The translations under genes and the position numbers were made by a program. A stretch of DNA of 64,000 nt, taken from Novipirellula caenicola (lineage in GTDB: Bacteria; Planctomycetota; Planctomycetia; Pirellulales; Pirellulaceae). The notes beneath the pieces were generated by a model, which saw only the letters and a program-made list of their open reading frames with translations, made no database searches and had not been told where the DNA came from. Shown one piece after another: positions 1 through 7,984 of the stretch. How positions within the stretch are numbered: position 1 is the first letter of the stretch; the number at the start of each line of letters is the position of its first letter. The DNA lies in the NCBI RefSeq assembly GCF_039545035.1, contig NZ_BAABRO010000020.1:1-64000 (forward strand), written 5' to 3'.

Positions 1-39
1 AGTTCCCATTGATCGTCGGTTAAGCAATGCCGCCCCACC

Positions 40-1002
40 ATGATTACCTCCTCCCTTTCGTTCGAACTAACTTACCTCTCATTCGTACGAAATAACGGGC
101 AACATGGTTTTCAGACAGAGCCTAGTAGCGTTTTGGCGGCGACCAAGTTACTGAAGATCTCCTGGAACACCGCTCACGAGATCATGCAGCGAGGGGTCGA
201 GCGAGGGCTACAGCGTCGTGATACCGACCCGATTGAAACCATCGGCATTGATGAAAAGAGTTTTGGCAAAGGTCAGGACTACGTGTCGCTGATGGTGGAC
301 CTGGAAGGATCGCGGGTGCTGGAAGTCGTCAAAGACCGCAGTGAGGAATCTTGCGACAAACTCTTTGATAGTCTCACCGATGAGCAAAAATCGGGTATCC
401 GGGCAGTCGCGGTGGACTTCTGGCAAGCCTTTCGAAACAGCATTGTCAAACAAGTTCCCAAAGCGAAAATCGTTCACGACCATTTTCACATTAGCCAGTA
501 CCTCGTCGAAGCGGTCGACCTGGTTCGACGTCGAGAGAACAAACTCCTTCGACGCGAAGGCATTAACGCGCTAACGGGGACGCGTCAGTTTTGGCTCTTC
601 AACGAGGAGAGTCTTGATGATGCCAAGCAAAAGCAAATGGAGGACATTCGCCGAGTAGCGATCAAGACGGCACGCGCGTGGGGAATCAAAGAGATGTTTC
701 GTGACTTCTGGACTTACCGAAGCGCCGCTTGGGCGGAGAAGTTTTTTGATCGTTGGTATGCATGGGCGATTCGCAGCAAGCTTGATCCGATCAAGAAGGT
801 GGCGAGGATGCTCAAGAAACACCTCGCTGGTTTGCTGGCCTACTTCGAGTACTCCATTACGAACGCCAAAAGTGAAGCTTTCAACGGTCGGGTGCAGGCG
901 ATCAAGTCGGCAGCCCGCGGCTTCCGCAACTTTGAGAACTACCGTATCCGGATCCTGTTCTATTGTGGAAAGCTACAGCTGGAACCAGATGTGAGCCACT
1001 AA
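40..1002 (+). pseudogene. ISL3-family transposase, defective N-terminus
   Basis: The DDE catalytic core of an ISL3-family transposase. D71 (in IGIDEKSFGKG), D126 (AVAVDFWQAF) and E279 (NAKSEAFNGR, followed by an ARGFRNFENYRIRILFY tail) fit the family triad. Intact members are usually 400 residues or more, with an N-terminal zinc finger and a helix-turn-helix. Here residues 15-25 (FVRNNGQHGFQ) resemble a CPxHG finger that has lost its cysteine, and they run almost at once into the middle of the HTH (ATKLLKISWNTAHEIM). This suggests an internal deletion, so I call it a pseudogene. The right end of the element appears to be at about 1017, where the reverse complement reads GGCTCTTCGTCGATTTT, typical of ISL3 termini. 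The left end lies outside the window or is lost. Confidence 0.8.
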
Positions 1003-1017
1003 AATCGACGAAGAGCC

Positions 1018-1143
1018 CCCTCCGGGAGGGTCGGCTGCGATAGCGGCCGGGGAGGGTGGTGAAACCATGCTTGCACGATCCACTTCTAACACTCCGAGCC
1101 CCACCCAGAGCCGGCTACCGCCGACTCTGACCTCCCCAAAGGG
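1018..1143. repeat. Dispersed intergenic repeat, copy A (interrupted by the IS4 element)
   Basis: About 126 bp beginning CCCTCCGGGAGGGTCGG and ending CCTCCCCAAAGGG, with about 95 percent identity by eye to copy B. Its last bases continue at 2522 after the IS4 insertion, which restores a terminal CCTCCCCAAAGGGGAGG palindrome. Inside are short palindromes (CCCTCCGGGAGGG; GCGATAGCGGCCGG). The ISL3 remnant abuts its left edge. The repeat is open in several frames but I see no sign that it encodes a protein. Confidence 0.8.
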
Positions 1144-2512
1144 CATTGGTGTCTACACATCGATTATCTCTGATAGAGCGGCGTTTTCCATGTCTTTCAT
1201 CTCCTCAAGTGAAAGTTCGGTCGCCATCAAGTAGTCCAGCATATTCAAGTGGACATAATACCCGGCCAGTAAAGCTGGGCCGGTGAACTCCACGCCGCGT
1301 TTCATCCGGCGTCCACTTAATCGGATCAGATGTCGACGAAATTTAATCGCCGCTTCGCTCTCGCTGGCCTCCAACTGTTTCACTAGCACACACGCCATTG
1401 CGGCCAGAAGCAGACGCTTTGCGATCGCCAAACCCGTTTCCTGCTGCCAATATTCCAACTCCAATCCGTGACTCTTGAGCAGTTTAAAAAAACTCTCGAT
1501 GCGCCAGCGGAAGTAGTACCATTTGCCTACTTCGGACGCATCAGCTTCATCACCAGGGACGTTCGTCAGTAGGGTCCACTGGGCGACGATCCAGCCATCG
1601 TCATCGACCAGTCGCACAAACACGGCACGAAGCTCGATTGGTTTGCCGGCGATCGACTTTTTCTCACCGTCGATGACGGCACTGTGGGGGCGATAAAGGG
1701 TCACGGTTCGCTCGCCCACTTGTCGCTGGACCTTCTTCCCCTCGTGAAGAGCCTTGCCCGCATCGACGTACTGAAACGTTTGATCGAGTTCCTCATCAAG
1801 TTCACTCAGCAGCACCGAGCGACCTTCGCACCGTACCCGACGATCATCACAGCGGACCAAGAACAAGTGGCCCAGGCTGTGCCAGCGTCGTCGCCGTCCC
1901 AGTGAGTCCGCTTCGCGATCGATTACATGAACAGGAGTTCGTAGCAGATCCCAGCCGTTGGAAGCCTCGGCCATTGTCGTCTCAAGCTGGTCGAGATGGT
2001 GCCCCTCCCACAGCGGAGGTTCCTTTGCGGTGCTGTGCAGAGCCTCGCTCGTCTTGAGGTGGATCTGCATGGGAGCCAGCGTGATTCCGGAGTCTGCCTC
2101 GACCAACAGGGCCGTCGTCAAGTCGTAGCCGATGTCCGTCTTGTGGGTGAGCTGAAGCAAGTCGCTCTTGCGATTGGCGTGGCTCTTGTAGTCCAGCTTG
2201 CACCAATCATGGGCGACCAAAACAAATTTGCTTTGGCTGTTCCGGCAGCCATCTCGACCAAGCTTCCTGAGGGGCTCCATAAGTTTCTCAAGCGAAACCC
2301 GATCATTCTTCAGGAAACGCCACAGGTTCTGACTGGCCGAAGTCGTTTTATCGATGTCCACCGGGCAGTGTGGCCCGGGGTTGGACCTTGTGGCAGCCTT
2401 CATATGCGACTTAACCTGTTTGCGATACTGTGTTTGCAGGCGTTTTTCCAACGCAATTTGAATCCCATCCAGCAATCAATATCAAATCGATCAATTTGTG
2501 TAGACACCAATG
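1144..2512 (-). mobile_element. Complete IS4-family (IS50-like) insertion sequence
   Basis: A 1369-bp element with a perfect 16-bp terminal inverted repeat, CATTGGTGTCTACACA at 1144-1159 and its complement at 2497-2512. It is flanked by a 9-bp direct repeat, CCCAAAGGG, at 1135-1143 and 2513-2521. A 9-bp target duplication is what IS50/IS10-type IS4 elements make. Removing the element and one duplication restores the palindrome CCTCCCCAAAGGGGAGG, which also ends the neighbouring repeat copy (with one base different). The insertion therefore went into the end of a dispersed repeat. Intact ends, an intact transposase and a perfect duplication point to a recent, possibly still active, insertion. 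Confidence 0.93.
1153..2475 (-). CDS. IS4-family transposase (IS50-like)
   Basis: A 440-residue DDE transposase filling the element. The first aspartate lies in VAHDWCKLDY, the second in HVIDREADSLG (the DREAD motif of the IS50/Tn5 group). The C-terminal part has the YREK signature in YYFRWRIESFFKLLK (Y-x2-R-x3-E-x6-K), which carries the catalytic glutamate. Length and motif order match full-length family members and no frameshift is seen. The stop codon lies inside the left terminal inverted repeat, a compact arrangement. No Shine-Dalgarno stands before the start, as is common for weakly translated transposases. Confidence 0.93.
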   Translation of the reverse strand: MLDGIQIALEKRLQTQYRKQVKSHMKAATRSNPGPHCPVDIDKTTSASQNLWRFLKNDRVSLEKLMEPLRKLGRDGCRNSQSKFVLVAHDWCKLDYKSHANRKSDLLQLTHKTDIGYDLTTALLVEADSGITLAPMQIHLKTSEALHSTAKEPPLWEGHHLDQLETTMAEASNGWDLLRTPVHVIDREADSLGRRRRWHSLGHLFLVRCDDRRVRCEGRSVLLSELDEELDQTFQYVDAGKALHEGKKVQRQVGERTVTLYRPHSAVIDGEKKSIAGKPIELRAVFVRLVDDDGWIVAQWTLLTNVPGDEADASEVGKWYYFRWRIESFFKLLKSHGLELEYWQQETGLAIAKRLLLAAMACVLVKQLEASESEAAIKFRRHLIRLSGRRMKRGVEFTGPALLAGYYVHLNMLDYLMATELSLEEMKDMENAALSEIIDV

Positions 2513-2540
2513 CCCAAAGGGGAGGTGAATCTAAACTCAC

Positions 2541-2673
2541 CCTCCCTCCGGGAGGGTCGGCCGCGATAGCGGCCGGGGAGGGTGGTGAAACCATGCGTGC
2601 ACCGTCCACTTCTAACACTTCGAGCCCCACCCAGAGCCGGCTACCGCCGACTCTGACCTCCCCACAGGGGAGG
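2541..2673. repeat. Dispersed intergenic repeat, copy B
   Basis: The second tandem copy of the same repeat, with about six substitutions over 124 bp relative to copy A. It starts with CCTCCCTCCGGGAGGG and ends with the palindrome CCTCCCCACAGGGGAGG at 2657-2673. It lies 13 bp from the stop codon of the AmpG-like transporter gene. The inverted GC-rich ends could fold when transcribed and might protect or end the upstream transcript. That role is inference. Confidence 0.8.
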
Positions 2674-2686
2674 TAAAATCTTGTGC

Positions 2687-3940
2687 TCACGCTGGCTGCT
2701 TCTTAACCGGAACCAACAGAACAATCGCAGCGGCTGAAATCGCGCAGAGAACCAGGATCGCCACGGGGTACCCCAGACGAACTTGCAGACTGCCTAGCAG
2801 CGAGGTGGACCAGGCCTCGCAAGCGTTGGTGGCCGCCATAAATGCGGTGAACTGAGTGGCAGCCAACTTTGGCGATGTCAAATTCATCAACCAGTGATAA
2901 AGGGCCACCGTCAGCCAACCGATCGTGAAGGCCACTGCCGTTAATAGCACTAGAATGTGCAGCCCTCCTTGCCCTTCTAACCACCGATCCACTACCGCCA
3001 ACGAGACGATTGCGATCAGGTTGACAATCAAGGCGGCCGCGACAAATCGCGTCCCTTGGAAGCGTCTTGAGATGCGTCCGGCAAACAGAGAACCGACGAT
3101 CATCGCGGCAATCATCGTCGTCGCCGTGAACTGGCCAACCTCGAACTCGCTGTAGCCATGATCGATCAACAACGGGCCCAGCACCGCTTCGAGTGATTTG
3201 AATGCGGCAGGGGCAATCAGCGCGAACAAAAACGCTCGTCTCATCTCACGCGTACGAATCGCGGCAAATAGTTCGCTTCCCAGTAACCGCAGTCGCATGA
3301 AAAATGCAGACCGACTGGCCCGATCCGCTTTCACGGCGCGTGCCGCGGCAATGTCCATGGACTTCTCCTTTGATTTCGTCAACGCGAGCGCCGAAACCAT
3401 GATCAAAGCGATCAAGACGGCAACGACTCCGGCGAAACCGACGTATCGCTCCAAGATTAACGATCCACCTCCCATCGCCGCTCGCCCCACCATGACGCCG
3501 CACTGCATCCATCCGTTCAGCGAACCTCGCTCGATGGGCTGCGATTCACTGACACACAACGCGTCGATCGAAATATCCTGCGTCGCGGCGGCAAAAGCGT
3601 GGAACAACAAACACGCAGCAACCAACGAAAACTGCATGCGAACATCCAGCCACAGCAACGGGAGCAGCGCAATCGCCATCACCGATTGGCTGGCGAGAAT
3701 CCAGTGGCGGAATCCCCATCTCGGGCCACGCAGCAGGTCAACCAGCGGCGCCCACAAGAATTTCAGCGTCCACGGCATGATCAACAACGCCATCAGCCAT
3801 GTGATCTGATCGACTGGTATCTCCATCGCTCGCCAGCGAGTGGGTAATCCTAGCCAGATGAAACCAATCGGAGCTCCTTCGCTCAGATAGAGCAGTCCAA
3901 ACAGGACTTTACGGCGTGACGGTGTGGCAAGGAGATCCAT
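2687..3940 (-). CDS. MFS transporter of the AmpG / acetyl-CoA transporter (PAT) type
   Basis: A 417-residue inner-membrane protein with about 12 hydrophobic segments. The N-terminal LYLSEGAPIGF, the LIMPWTLKFLWAPLVD loop and the TQDISIDAL helix match the AmpG/PAT branch of the major facilitator superfamily. Members carry anhydromuropeptides (AmpG) or acetyl-CoA into the acceptor compartment; the substrate here cannot be told from sequence. It is the last gene of a minus-strand run after a crotonase-like gene and cysC, starting 27 bp after the cysC stop. No Shine-Dalgarno is visible. An uncharacterised substrate is likelier than true muropeptide recycling, as no other recycling gene is nearby. 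Confidence 0.8.
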   Translation of the reverse strand: MDLLATPSRRKVLFGLLYLSEGAPIGFIWLGLPTRWRAMEIPVDQITWLMALLIMPWTLKFLWAPLVDLLRGPRWGFRHWILASQSVMAIALLPLLWLDVRMQFSLVAACLLFHAFAAATQDISIDALCVSESQPIERGSLNGWMQCGVMVGRAAMGGGSLILERYVGFAGVVAVLIALIMVSALALTKSKEKSMDIAAARAVKADRASRSAFFMRLRLLGSELFAAIRTREMRRAFLFALIAPAAFKSLEAVLGPLLIDHGYSEFEVGQFTATTMIAAMIVGSLFAGRISRRFQGTRFVAAALIVNLIAIVSLAVVDRWLEGQGGLHILVLLTAVAFTIGWLTVALYHWLMNLTSPKLAATQFTAFMAATNACEAWSTSLLGSLQVRLGYPVAILVLCAISAAAIVLLVPVKKQPA

Positions 3941-3967
3941 GCGGTCGATTGTAACCGCTGCTTCGCT

Positions 3968-4648
3968 TTAGCGATCAGACGAACCGACGATCCCACGCCG
4001 AGTCAATTCCGCCAGCACCTCGGCAGCCTGCTCGCTTGGCGTCGCCTCGGCGTGGCCGGCGAGATGAATCTCGGGCTGCTCGGGCGCTTCGTAAGGGTCG
4101 CTGATCCCGGTAAAGTTTTTGATCTCGCCGGCTCGTGCCTTTTTGTACAACCCTTTGGGATCGCGAGCCTCACAAATCTCTAGCGGAGTGTCGACAAACA
4201 CTTCGAGGAAATCGCCCGCCGATCCGCTGGCCTCGACGATCTTTCGCACTCGATCACGATCTCGGCGGTAGGGACTGACAAACGCGGTCAACGTGATCAA
4301 TCCTGCGGACGCCATCAGCGCGGCGACCGAGCCAATCCGGCGAATGTTTTCTTCGCGGTCGATGGCCCCAAACCCAAGCCCAAAGCGGCTGGCAAATTCT
4401 TCACCATGCTCGTCTCGCAAACCATCCGGAGGCGCACACAATCCGTGGCGAATGTTGTCTCCATCAAGCAAGATGGTGGCCCGCCCGAGCTGGTTCAGCT
4501 GACGCTCGAGCTCGTTGGCGACGGTACTCTTGCCGCACCCGCTCAATCCAGTGAACCAGACAACCACGCCGCGTTGGCCAAGATTCGCTTCGCGTGCGGC
4601 GCGATCGACGGTTTGTTCGTGCCATACAATGTCAGAGGGATTTGTCAT
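3968..4648 (-). CDS. cysC: Adenylylsulfate kinase
   Basis: A 226-residue cytoplasmic kinase that phosphorylates adenosine 5'-phosphosulfate to PAPS with ATP, the second step of sulfate activation. The P-loop GLSGCGKST is at residues 34-42, followed by [30 protein letters not shown], and the [16 protein letters not shown] segment typical of APS kinases. Length is close to the usual 200 residues. It lies between a crotonase-like gene (68 bp upstream) and an AmpG-like transporter. No sulfate adenylyltransferase gene is in the window, so ATP sulfurylase must be encoded elsewhere. PAPS could serve sulfate assimilation or sulfation of polymers. Confidence 0.95.
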   Translation of the reverse strand: MTNPSDIVWHEQTVDRAAREANLGQRGVVVWFTGLSGCGKSTVANELERQLNQLGRATILLDGDNIRHGLCAPPDGLRDEHGEEFASRFGLGFGAIDREENIRRIGSVAALMASAGLITLTAFVSPYRRDRDRVRKIVEASGSAGDFLEVFVDTPLEICEARDPKGLYKKARAGEIKNFTGISDPYEAPEQPEIHLAGHAEATPSEQAAEVLAELTRRGIVGSSDR

Positions 4649-4716
4649 CGGTTGCTAATTGCTTTCGTTTCGTATCGTGTTTCTGGTCAATCGGGGTACT
4701 GTAAATCGAGCGAGAC

Positions 4717-5502
4717 CTATCGCCACTCGGGCGATCGCTTCTCTAGAAAAGCGGCGACGCCCTCTTTGGCGGAGTCCGTCGAACAGGCGGCGGCACTGTA
4801 GGCCGTGCCTGTGGCAATCTGGCTGAGCAGCAGTTCACCGACGCACTCGTTTAGCAATCGCTTGGTCGCCTGCACGGCTTCACGAGGCGCTTCAGCGCAC
4901 GCCGACGCCAATTCGGACGCGGCCACCCAAATCTGGGCCGAGGGGACTGGCTTGGGGCACATCCCCAATCGATAAGCCTCGTCGGCGTCAATCACTTGGC
5001 CGGCAAGCAACATCCTAGCAGCCGTCGCGGCGCCAAAGCGAAACGAGATCAAAGCCCCTGTCGCACCGCTCACCAGCCCTCGACGGGTCGCTTGGGCACT
5101 GAGCGAACCACGCTCGGAGAGCACCAGCAGGTCGGCGGCCAGTGCGATGCCGAGCCCCGCCCCAATCGCGGCCCCATCGACCGCGGCGATCACCGGCTTG
5201 GGAAACCGCAGGATTTGCTCGAGTAGCTCCGCATAACGCTGCCACAACTTGAACAATTCCCCCTGGGATTCATCGACCGCCATCGCCGAGATCGCGCTGA
5301 GGACACTCAAGTCGATCCCGCTGCTGAAGTGCTCGCCACCACCGGTGAGAATCACGGCACGCACTCGTTTTTCTTGATGAAGGTCAGAAAACGCAGTCCG
5401 CAAATCTTCAATCAGCGTCGGGCTCAGCGTGTTGTGCCGCGAAGGGTGATCCATCAGGATCGTAGCGACGGCGTCATGAATCTTGATGTCGACATGTTGC
5501 AT
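4717..5502 (-). CDS. Enoyl-CoA hydratase/isomerase (crotonase) family protein
   Basis: A 261-residue crotonase-fold protein starting at MQHVDIKIHD. A longer frame to 5568 adds a 22-residue N-terminus without family similarity. The oxyanion-hole region is present (GGGEHFSSGIDLS and AAIGAGLGIALAAD). The two glutamates that do hydration in classical enoyl-CoA hydratase appear to be missing. By alignment the first is Gly in GAGLGIAL and the second is Ala in SAQATRRGL, where active hydratases have PE. The protein therefore probably does another crotonase-type reaction such as isomerase, hydrolase or dehalogenase. It is first in a probable operon with cysC and a transporter. Confidence 0.85.
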   Translation of the reverse strand: MQHVDIKIHDAVATILMDHPSRHNTLSPTLIEDLRTAFSDLHQEKRVRAVILTGGGEHFSSGIDLSVLSAISAMAVDESQGELFKLWQRYAELLEQILRFPKPVIAAVDGAAIGAGLGIALAADLLVLSERGSLSAQATRRGLVSGATGALISFRFGAATAARMLLAGQVIDADEAYRLGMCPKPVPSAQIWVAASELASACAEAPREAVQATKRLLNECVGELLLSQIATGTAYSAAACSTDSAKEGVAAFLEKRSPEWR

Positions 5503-5666
5503 TGATTCGCTCTCGAAGGGGTGAAGAGCCATCAGGAAAAAAACGAAAGACGAGGCTCTCATTATCATCGCTGAACCGACCGTCGCGTGCTACCCGCGAC
5601 AAACCCAGAGGCTGCAGCAGATCGAATCGAACCGTTTTGATCGAAAGACCGAGCGAAAACGCAACG

Positions 5667-5697
5667 AAAAAACCCCGAAGAACTAGGTTCTCCGGGG
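5667..5697 (-). terminator. Rho-independent terminator of the YTV gene
   Basis: Arms CCCCGAAGAAC (5673-5683) and GTTCTCCGGGG (5687-5697) pair with one wobble around a 3-nt loop. On the minus strand they are followed by a T6 run (5667-5672). It lies 60 bp past the stop codon of the YTV gene at 5759 and would end its transcript before the crotonase gene. Confidence 0.85.
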
Positions 5698-5758
5698 CTC
5701 CTTCTGCTCTCACGTCTTACGACGCTAGAGGGTATTGTTAAGCAACTGGATCGATTGC

Positions 5759-7849
5759 TTAGTTACCACAGTTGACGCATCCAGCGCCGGTTGCCATTGG
5801 TGCTGGCGATGCGACAGGACCTTCGCTGTAAACGGCTGGCGATGAACTGCCACCGCAGTCGACGCAACCAGCTCCGGTCGAGTAACCGGCTCCAGCTCCA
5901 TATCCAGCGCCGTTACCGCCACCGTAAACAGGAACTTGGATCGTGGTCGGAACTTGACGGCAAACGCGAACTTGAACTTCACGCATCGATTGCACAGGAA
6001 CGCACACGGTGTAGGTTTCTGGCACTTCTTCCTGAACGGTGTCGTAAACGGTGACGTTGTACGAACGCGTGCGGGTTTCAGGAACGTTGACGGTGTAGTT
6101 AACTTCGCGAGTACGCTCTTGGGTTTCCAAGCGGGTACGGTTGACCGTTCGCGTACGGGTCTCGGTGGTCATGGTCGTCTGAGGCACGGTACGAGTACGT
6201 GTTTCCAGACGAGTCTTGGTCACAGGCACCATGCGGGTGCGAGTTTCCGTCTTCATGCGAGTCACAGGAACGCTGCGAGTGCGAGTCTCGGTGCGGTAGG
6301 TCGTCACGTTGTACTCACGAGTACGTTCTTCTTGACGGCACTTTTGCACGGTCACCATACGAGTACGTTGCTCGTTGACCATTTCCGTGTAAGGAACTTG
6401 GCGGGTACGAGTTTCCATACGAGTACGAGTCACAGGAACTTCGCGAGTGCGAGTTTCTTGACGGCACTTAGTGACTTGGATCGAACGAGTGCGTTGCTCG
6501 GTCGTGTACTTGGTCACGTTGACCATGCGAGTGCGGGTTTCAGGACGCATACGAGTCACAGGCACCATGCGAGTTTTGGTTTCGCAAGTGTAGCTGGTCG
6601 TCGTGTAGGTGTAAGGAACCTGGGTCGTTTGACGCTTGTAAGTCGTGTAAGGCACTTGCGTGGTGACAAGGTTAGGAACGTAAACACGACGATAAGCGAT
6701 CTGAGGACCGCAAGCTGCACCGGCCGAAACGCCGCCACCACAACCGTCGTCGCAACCGCTGCCGCAGGTTGAGACAGGCTCACAGCAACAGCATGAACCA
6801 CAACCGTGAAGGCCGTGACGATGACCGCCCAACAGACCGCCACCGATGATTCCGCCACGGCGTGAATGTCCGCCACCGACTTCAACCGCTTGGCATTGGT
6901 AACTGCCCATGTCGCGGGTAACGGTTCGCATCGAGGTCACTGGTACACAAGTGCTAACGGTTCGGTAAGCAGTGTGCGTTTGTTGAACAGGAACGCGAAC
7001 TTGATAGGTCTGAGCGACTTCTTCGGTGTAAGGAACGTTAACCGTATAAGTTTGCTCGACCTGTTCTGTGTGAGGAACCGAAACCGTGTAAGGTTGTTCG
7101 ATCGTCTCAGTGTAAGGAACATTTACCGTGTAGGTCTGGGTGACCGTTTCGGTGTAAGGAACACATACTTGGTAGGACACTTCACGTGTCTTCTGTACTG
7201 GAACGCATACCGTGTAAGCTTGTTCAACTTGCTCGGTGTAAGGAACGTTAACCATGTACGTTTGAGTTTTGGTTTCAGTTACAGGAACGGAAACATTATA
7301 AGTCTGCTCAACGTTCTCGGTGTAAGGAACGTTAACCGTGTAGGTCTGTTCTACTTCTTCGGTATAAGGAACCGATACTTGGTAGCTTTGTTCGACCTGG
7401 GTCGTGACAGGCACCTGGACGGTGTATGGCACTTCTTCGGTGTAAGGCACACAAACTTGGACGTTGTACTTTTCCGTACGAGTCTGAGTTTGTGGCACCA
7501 TTACGGTGTACTCTTGTTGCTTCGTTTCAACGCGTGCAACTTGACGAGTAACCGTTCGCATCCGTGTCTGCGTTTGACGCTGGTACGTCGTCGTTGGGAC
7601 CATGCGTGTTTCGGTCACGTACTGCGAACGCATGACGGTTTGCGTTTGATACGAAACGGCTGGGCCGCACGCATCGGCACCACCAGCGTAAACGGCGCCC
7701 GAGCCGCTACCCATGGCGACACCGCCACCAGAAACACATCCGGCACCGCTCTCGCAGCCACCGCACGAACCACATCCTGCTTGGACATTCACTGCGAACA
7801 CCAACGTCGCAATCAGTCCAAATACATACTTGAGCATTTGAGCTTTCAT
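5759..7849 (-). CDS. Secreted YTV-repeat protein with two 14-residue repeat arrays
   Basis: A 696-residue protein. Residues 1-24 are a signal peptide (cleavage near VQA-GC), followed by a Cys/Gly-rich head. Residues 114-295 are 13 exact 14-residue units of the form YxVxVPYTExVEQT, the YTV motif. A central Gly/His/Cys segment (325-381, with a CGSCCCC run) follows. Residues 425-606 are 13 more units of the form RTRxVPVTxxRxET. The tail is Gly-rich with CxxC pairs (CVDC, CVNC). The first array is rich in Glu and Tyr, the second in Arg. YTV proteins are known from planctomycetes and are thought to be structural proteins of the envelope; cystine cross-links are plausible from the cysteines. A GGAGGG Shine-Dalgarno, a promoter and a terminator frame it as a single-gene unit. 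Confidence 0.93.
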   Translation of the reverse strand: MKAQMLKYVFGLIATLVFAVNVQAGCGSCGGCESGAGCVSGGGVAMGSGSGAVYAGGADACGPAVSYQTQTVMRSQYVTETRMVPTTTYQRQTQTRMRTVTRQVARVETKQQEYTVMVPQTQTRTEKYNVQVCVPYTEEVPYTVQVPVTTQVEQSYQVSVPYTEEVEQTYTVNVPYTENVEQTYNVSVPVTETKTQTYMVNVPYTEQVEQAYTVCVPVQKTREVSYQVCVPYTETVTQTYTVNVPYTETIEQPYTVSVPHTEQVEQTYTVNVPYTEEVAQTYQVRVPVQQTHTAYRTVSTCVPVTSMRTVTRDMGSYQCQAVEVGGGHSRRGGIIGGGLLGGHRHGLHGCGSCCCCEPVSTCGSGCDDGCGGGVSAGAACGPQIAYRRVYVPNLVTTQVPYTTYKRQTTQVPYTYTTTSYTCETKTRMVPVTRMRPETRTRMVNVTKYTTEQRTRSIQVTKCRQETRTREVPVTRTRMETRTRQVPYTEMVNEQRTRMVTVQKCRQEERTREYNVTTYRTETRTRSVPVTRMKTETRTRMVPVTKTRLETRTRTVPQTTMTTETRTRTVNRTRLETQERTREVNYTVNVPETRTRSYNVTVYDTVQEEVPETYTVCVPVQSMREVQVRVCRQVPTTIQVPVYGGGNGAGYGAGAGYSTGAGCVDCGGSSSPAVYSEGPVASPAPMATGAGCVNCGN
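6032..6577 (-). repeat. YTV repeat array 2 (13 x 42 bp, Arg-rich)
   Basis: Encodes residues 425-606 as 13 consecutive 14-residue units, consensus RTRMVPVTRTRxET. Val5, Pro6, Thr8 and Thr14 match array 1 in phase. Tyr1 and Val3 of array 1 are replaced by arginine. The two arrays therefore look like diverged versions of one ancestral unit. Confidence 0.9.
6965..7510 (-). repeat. YTV repeat array 1 (13 x 42 bp, Glu/Tyr-rich)
   Basis: Encodes residues 114-295 as 13 consecutive 14-residue units without indels. The consensus is YTVNVPYTEQVEQT. Units 5 to 7 are the most divergent (for example YTVCVPVQKTREVS). Charged residues are nearly all glutamate. Confidence 0.9.
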
Positions 7850-7956
7850 CTTGGGGAACCCTCCAAATACGTCTCACAGCCTGTGAGGCAACAGAAGAAA
7901 AACGAGGAGCTTTAACGGCTGCGTAAAGTGGGCGAACCTATCGCCCTGAGACGTTG

Positions 7957-7984
7957 AATTTAAACTGTGCAACCACACTGTCAA
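7957..7984 (-). promoter_or_regulatory. Sigma-70-like promoter of the YTV gene
   Basis: On the minus strand a perfect TTGACA (7979-7984) is followed by a 16-bp spacer and TAAATT (7957-7962). Transcription would start near 7950 and leave a leader of about 100 nt before the ATG at 7849. A strong -35 fits an abundant envelope protein. Confidence 0.55.

Noticed and set aside
106-128. Similarity of CAGAGCCTAGT near the ISL3 start to 9281-9291
   Set aside because: Only about 20 bp match, with mismatches. At 106-128 it can be read as the zinc-finger remnant of the transposase, so a shared element is not supported.
2400-2690. Small minus-strand frame through repeat copy B
   Set aside because: The frame is created by the dispersed repeat and the IS end; such frames are often over-annotated.
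6866-7915. Long open frame on the plus strand opposite the YTV gene
   Set aside because: It mirrors the 42-bp repeats of the minus-strand gene and has Asn/Arg/Val-rich low-complexity sequence. The minus strand has signal peptide, promoter and terminator.
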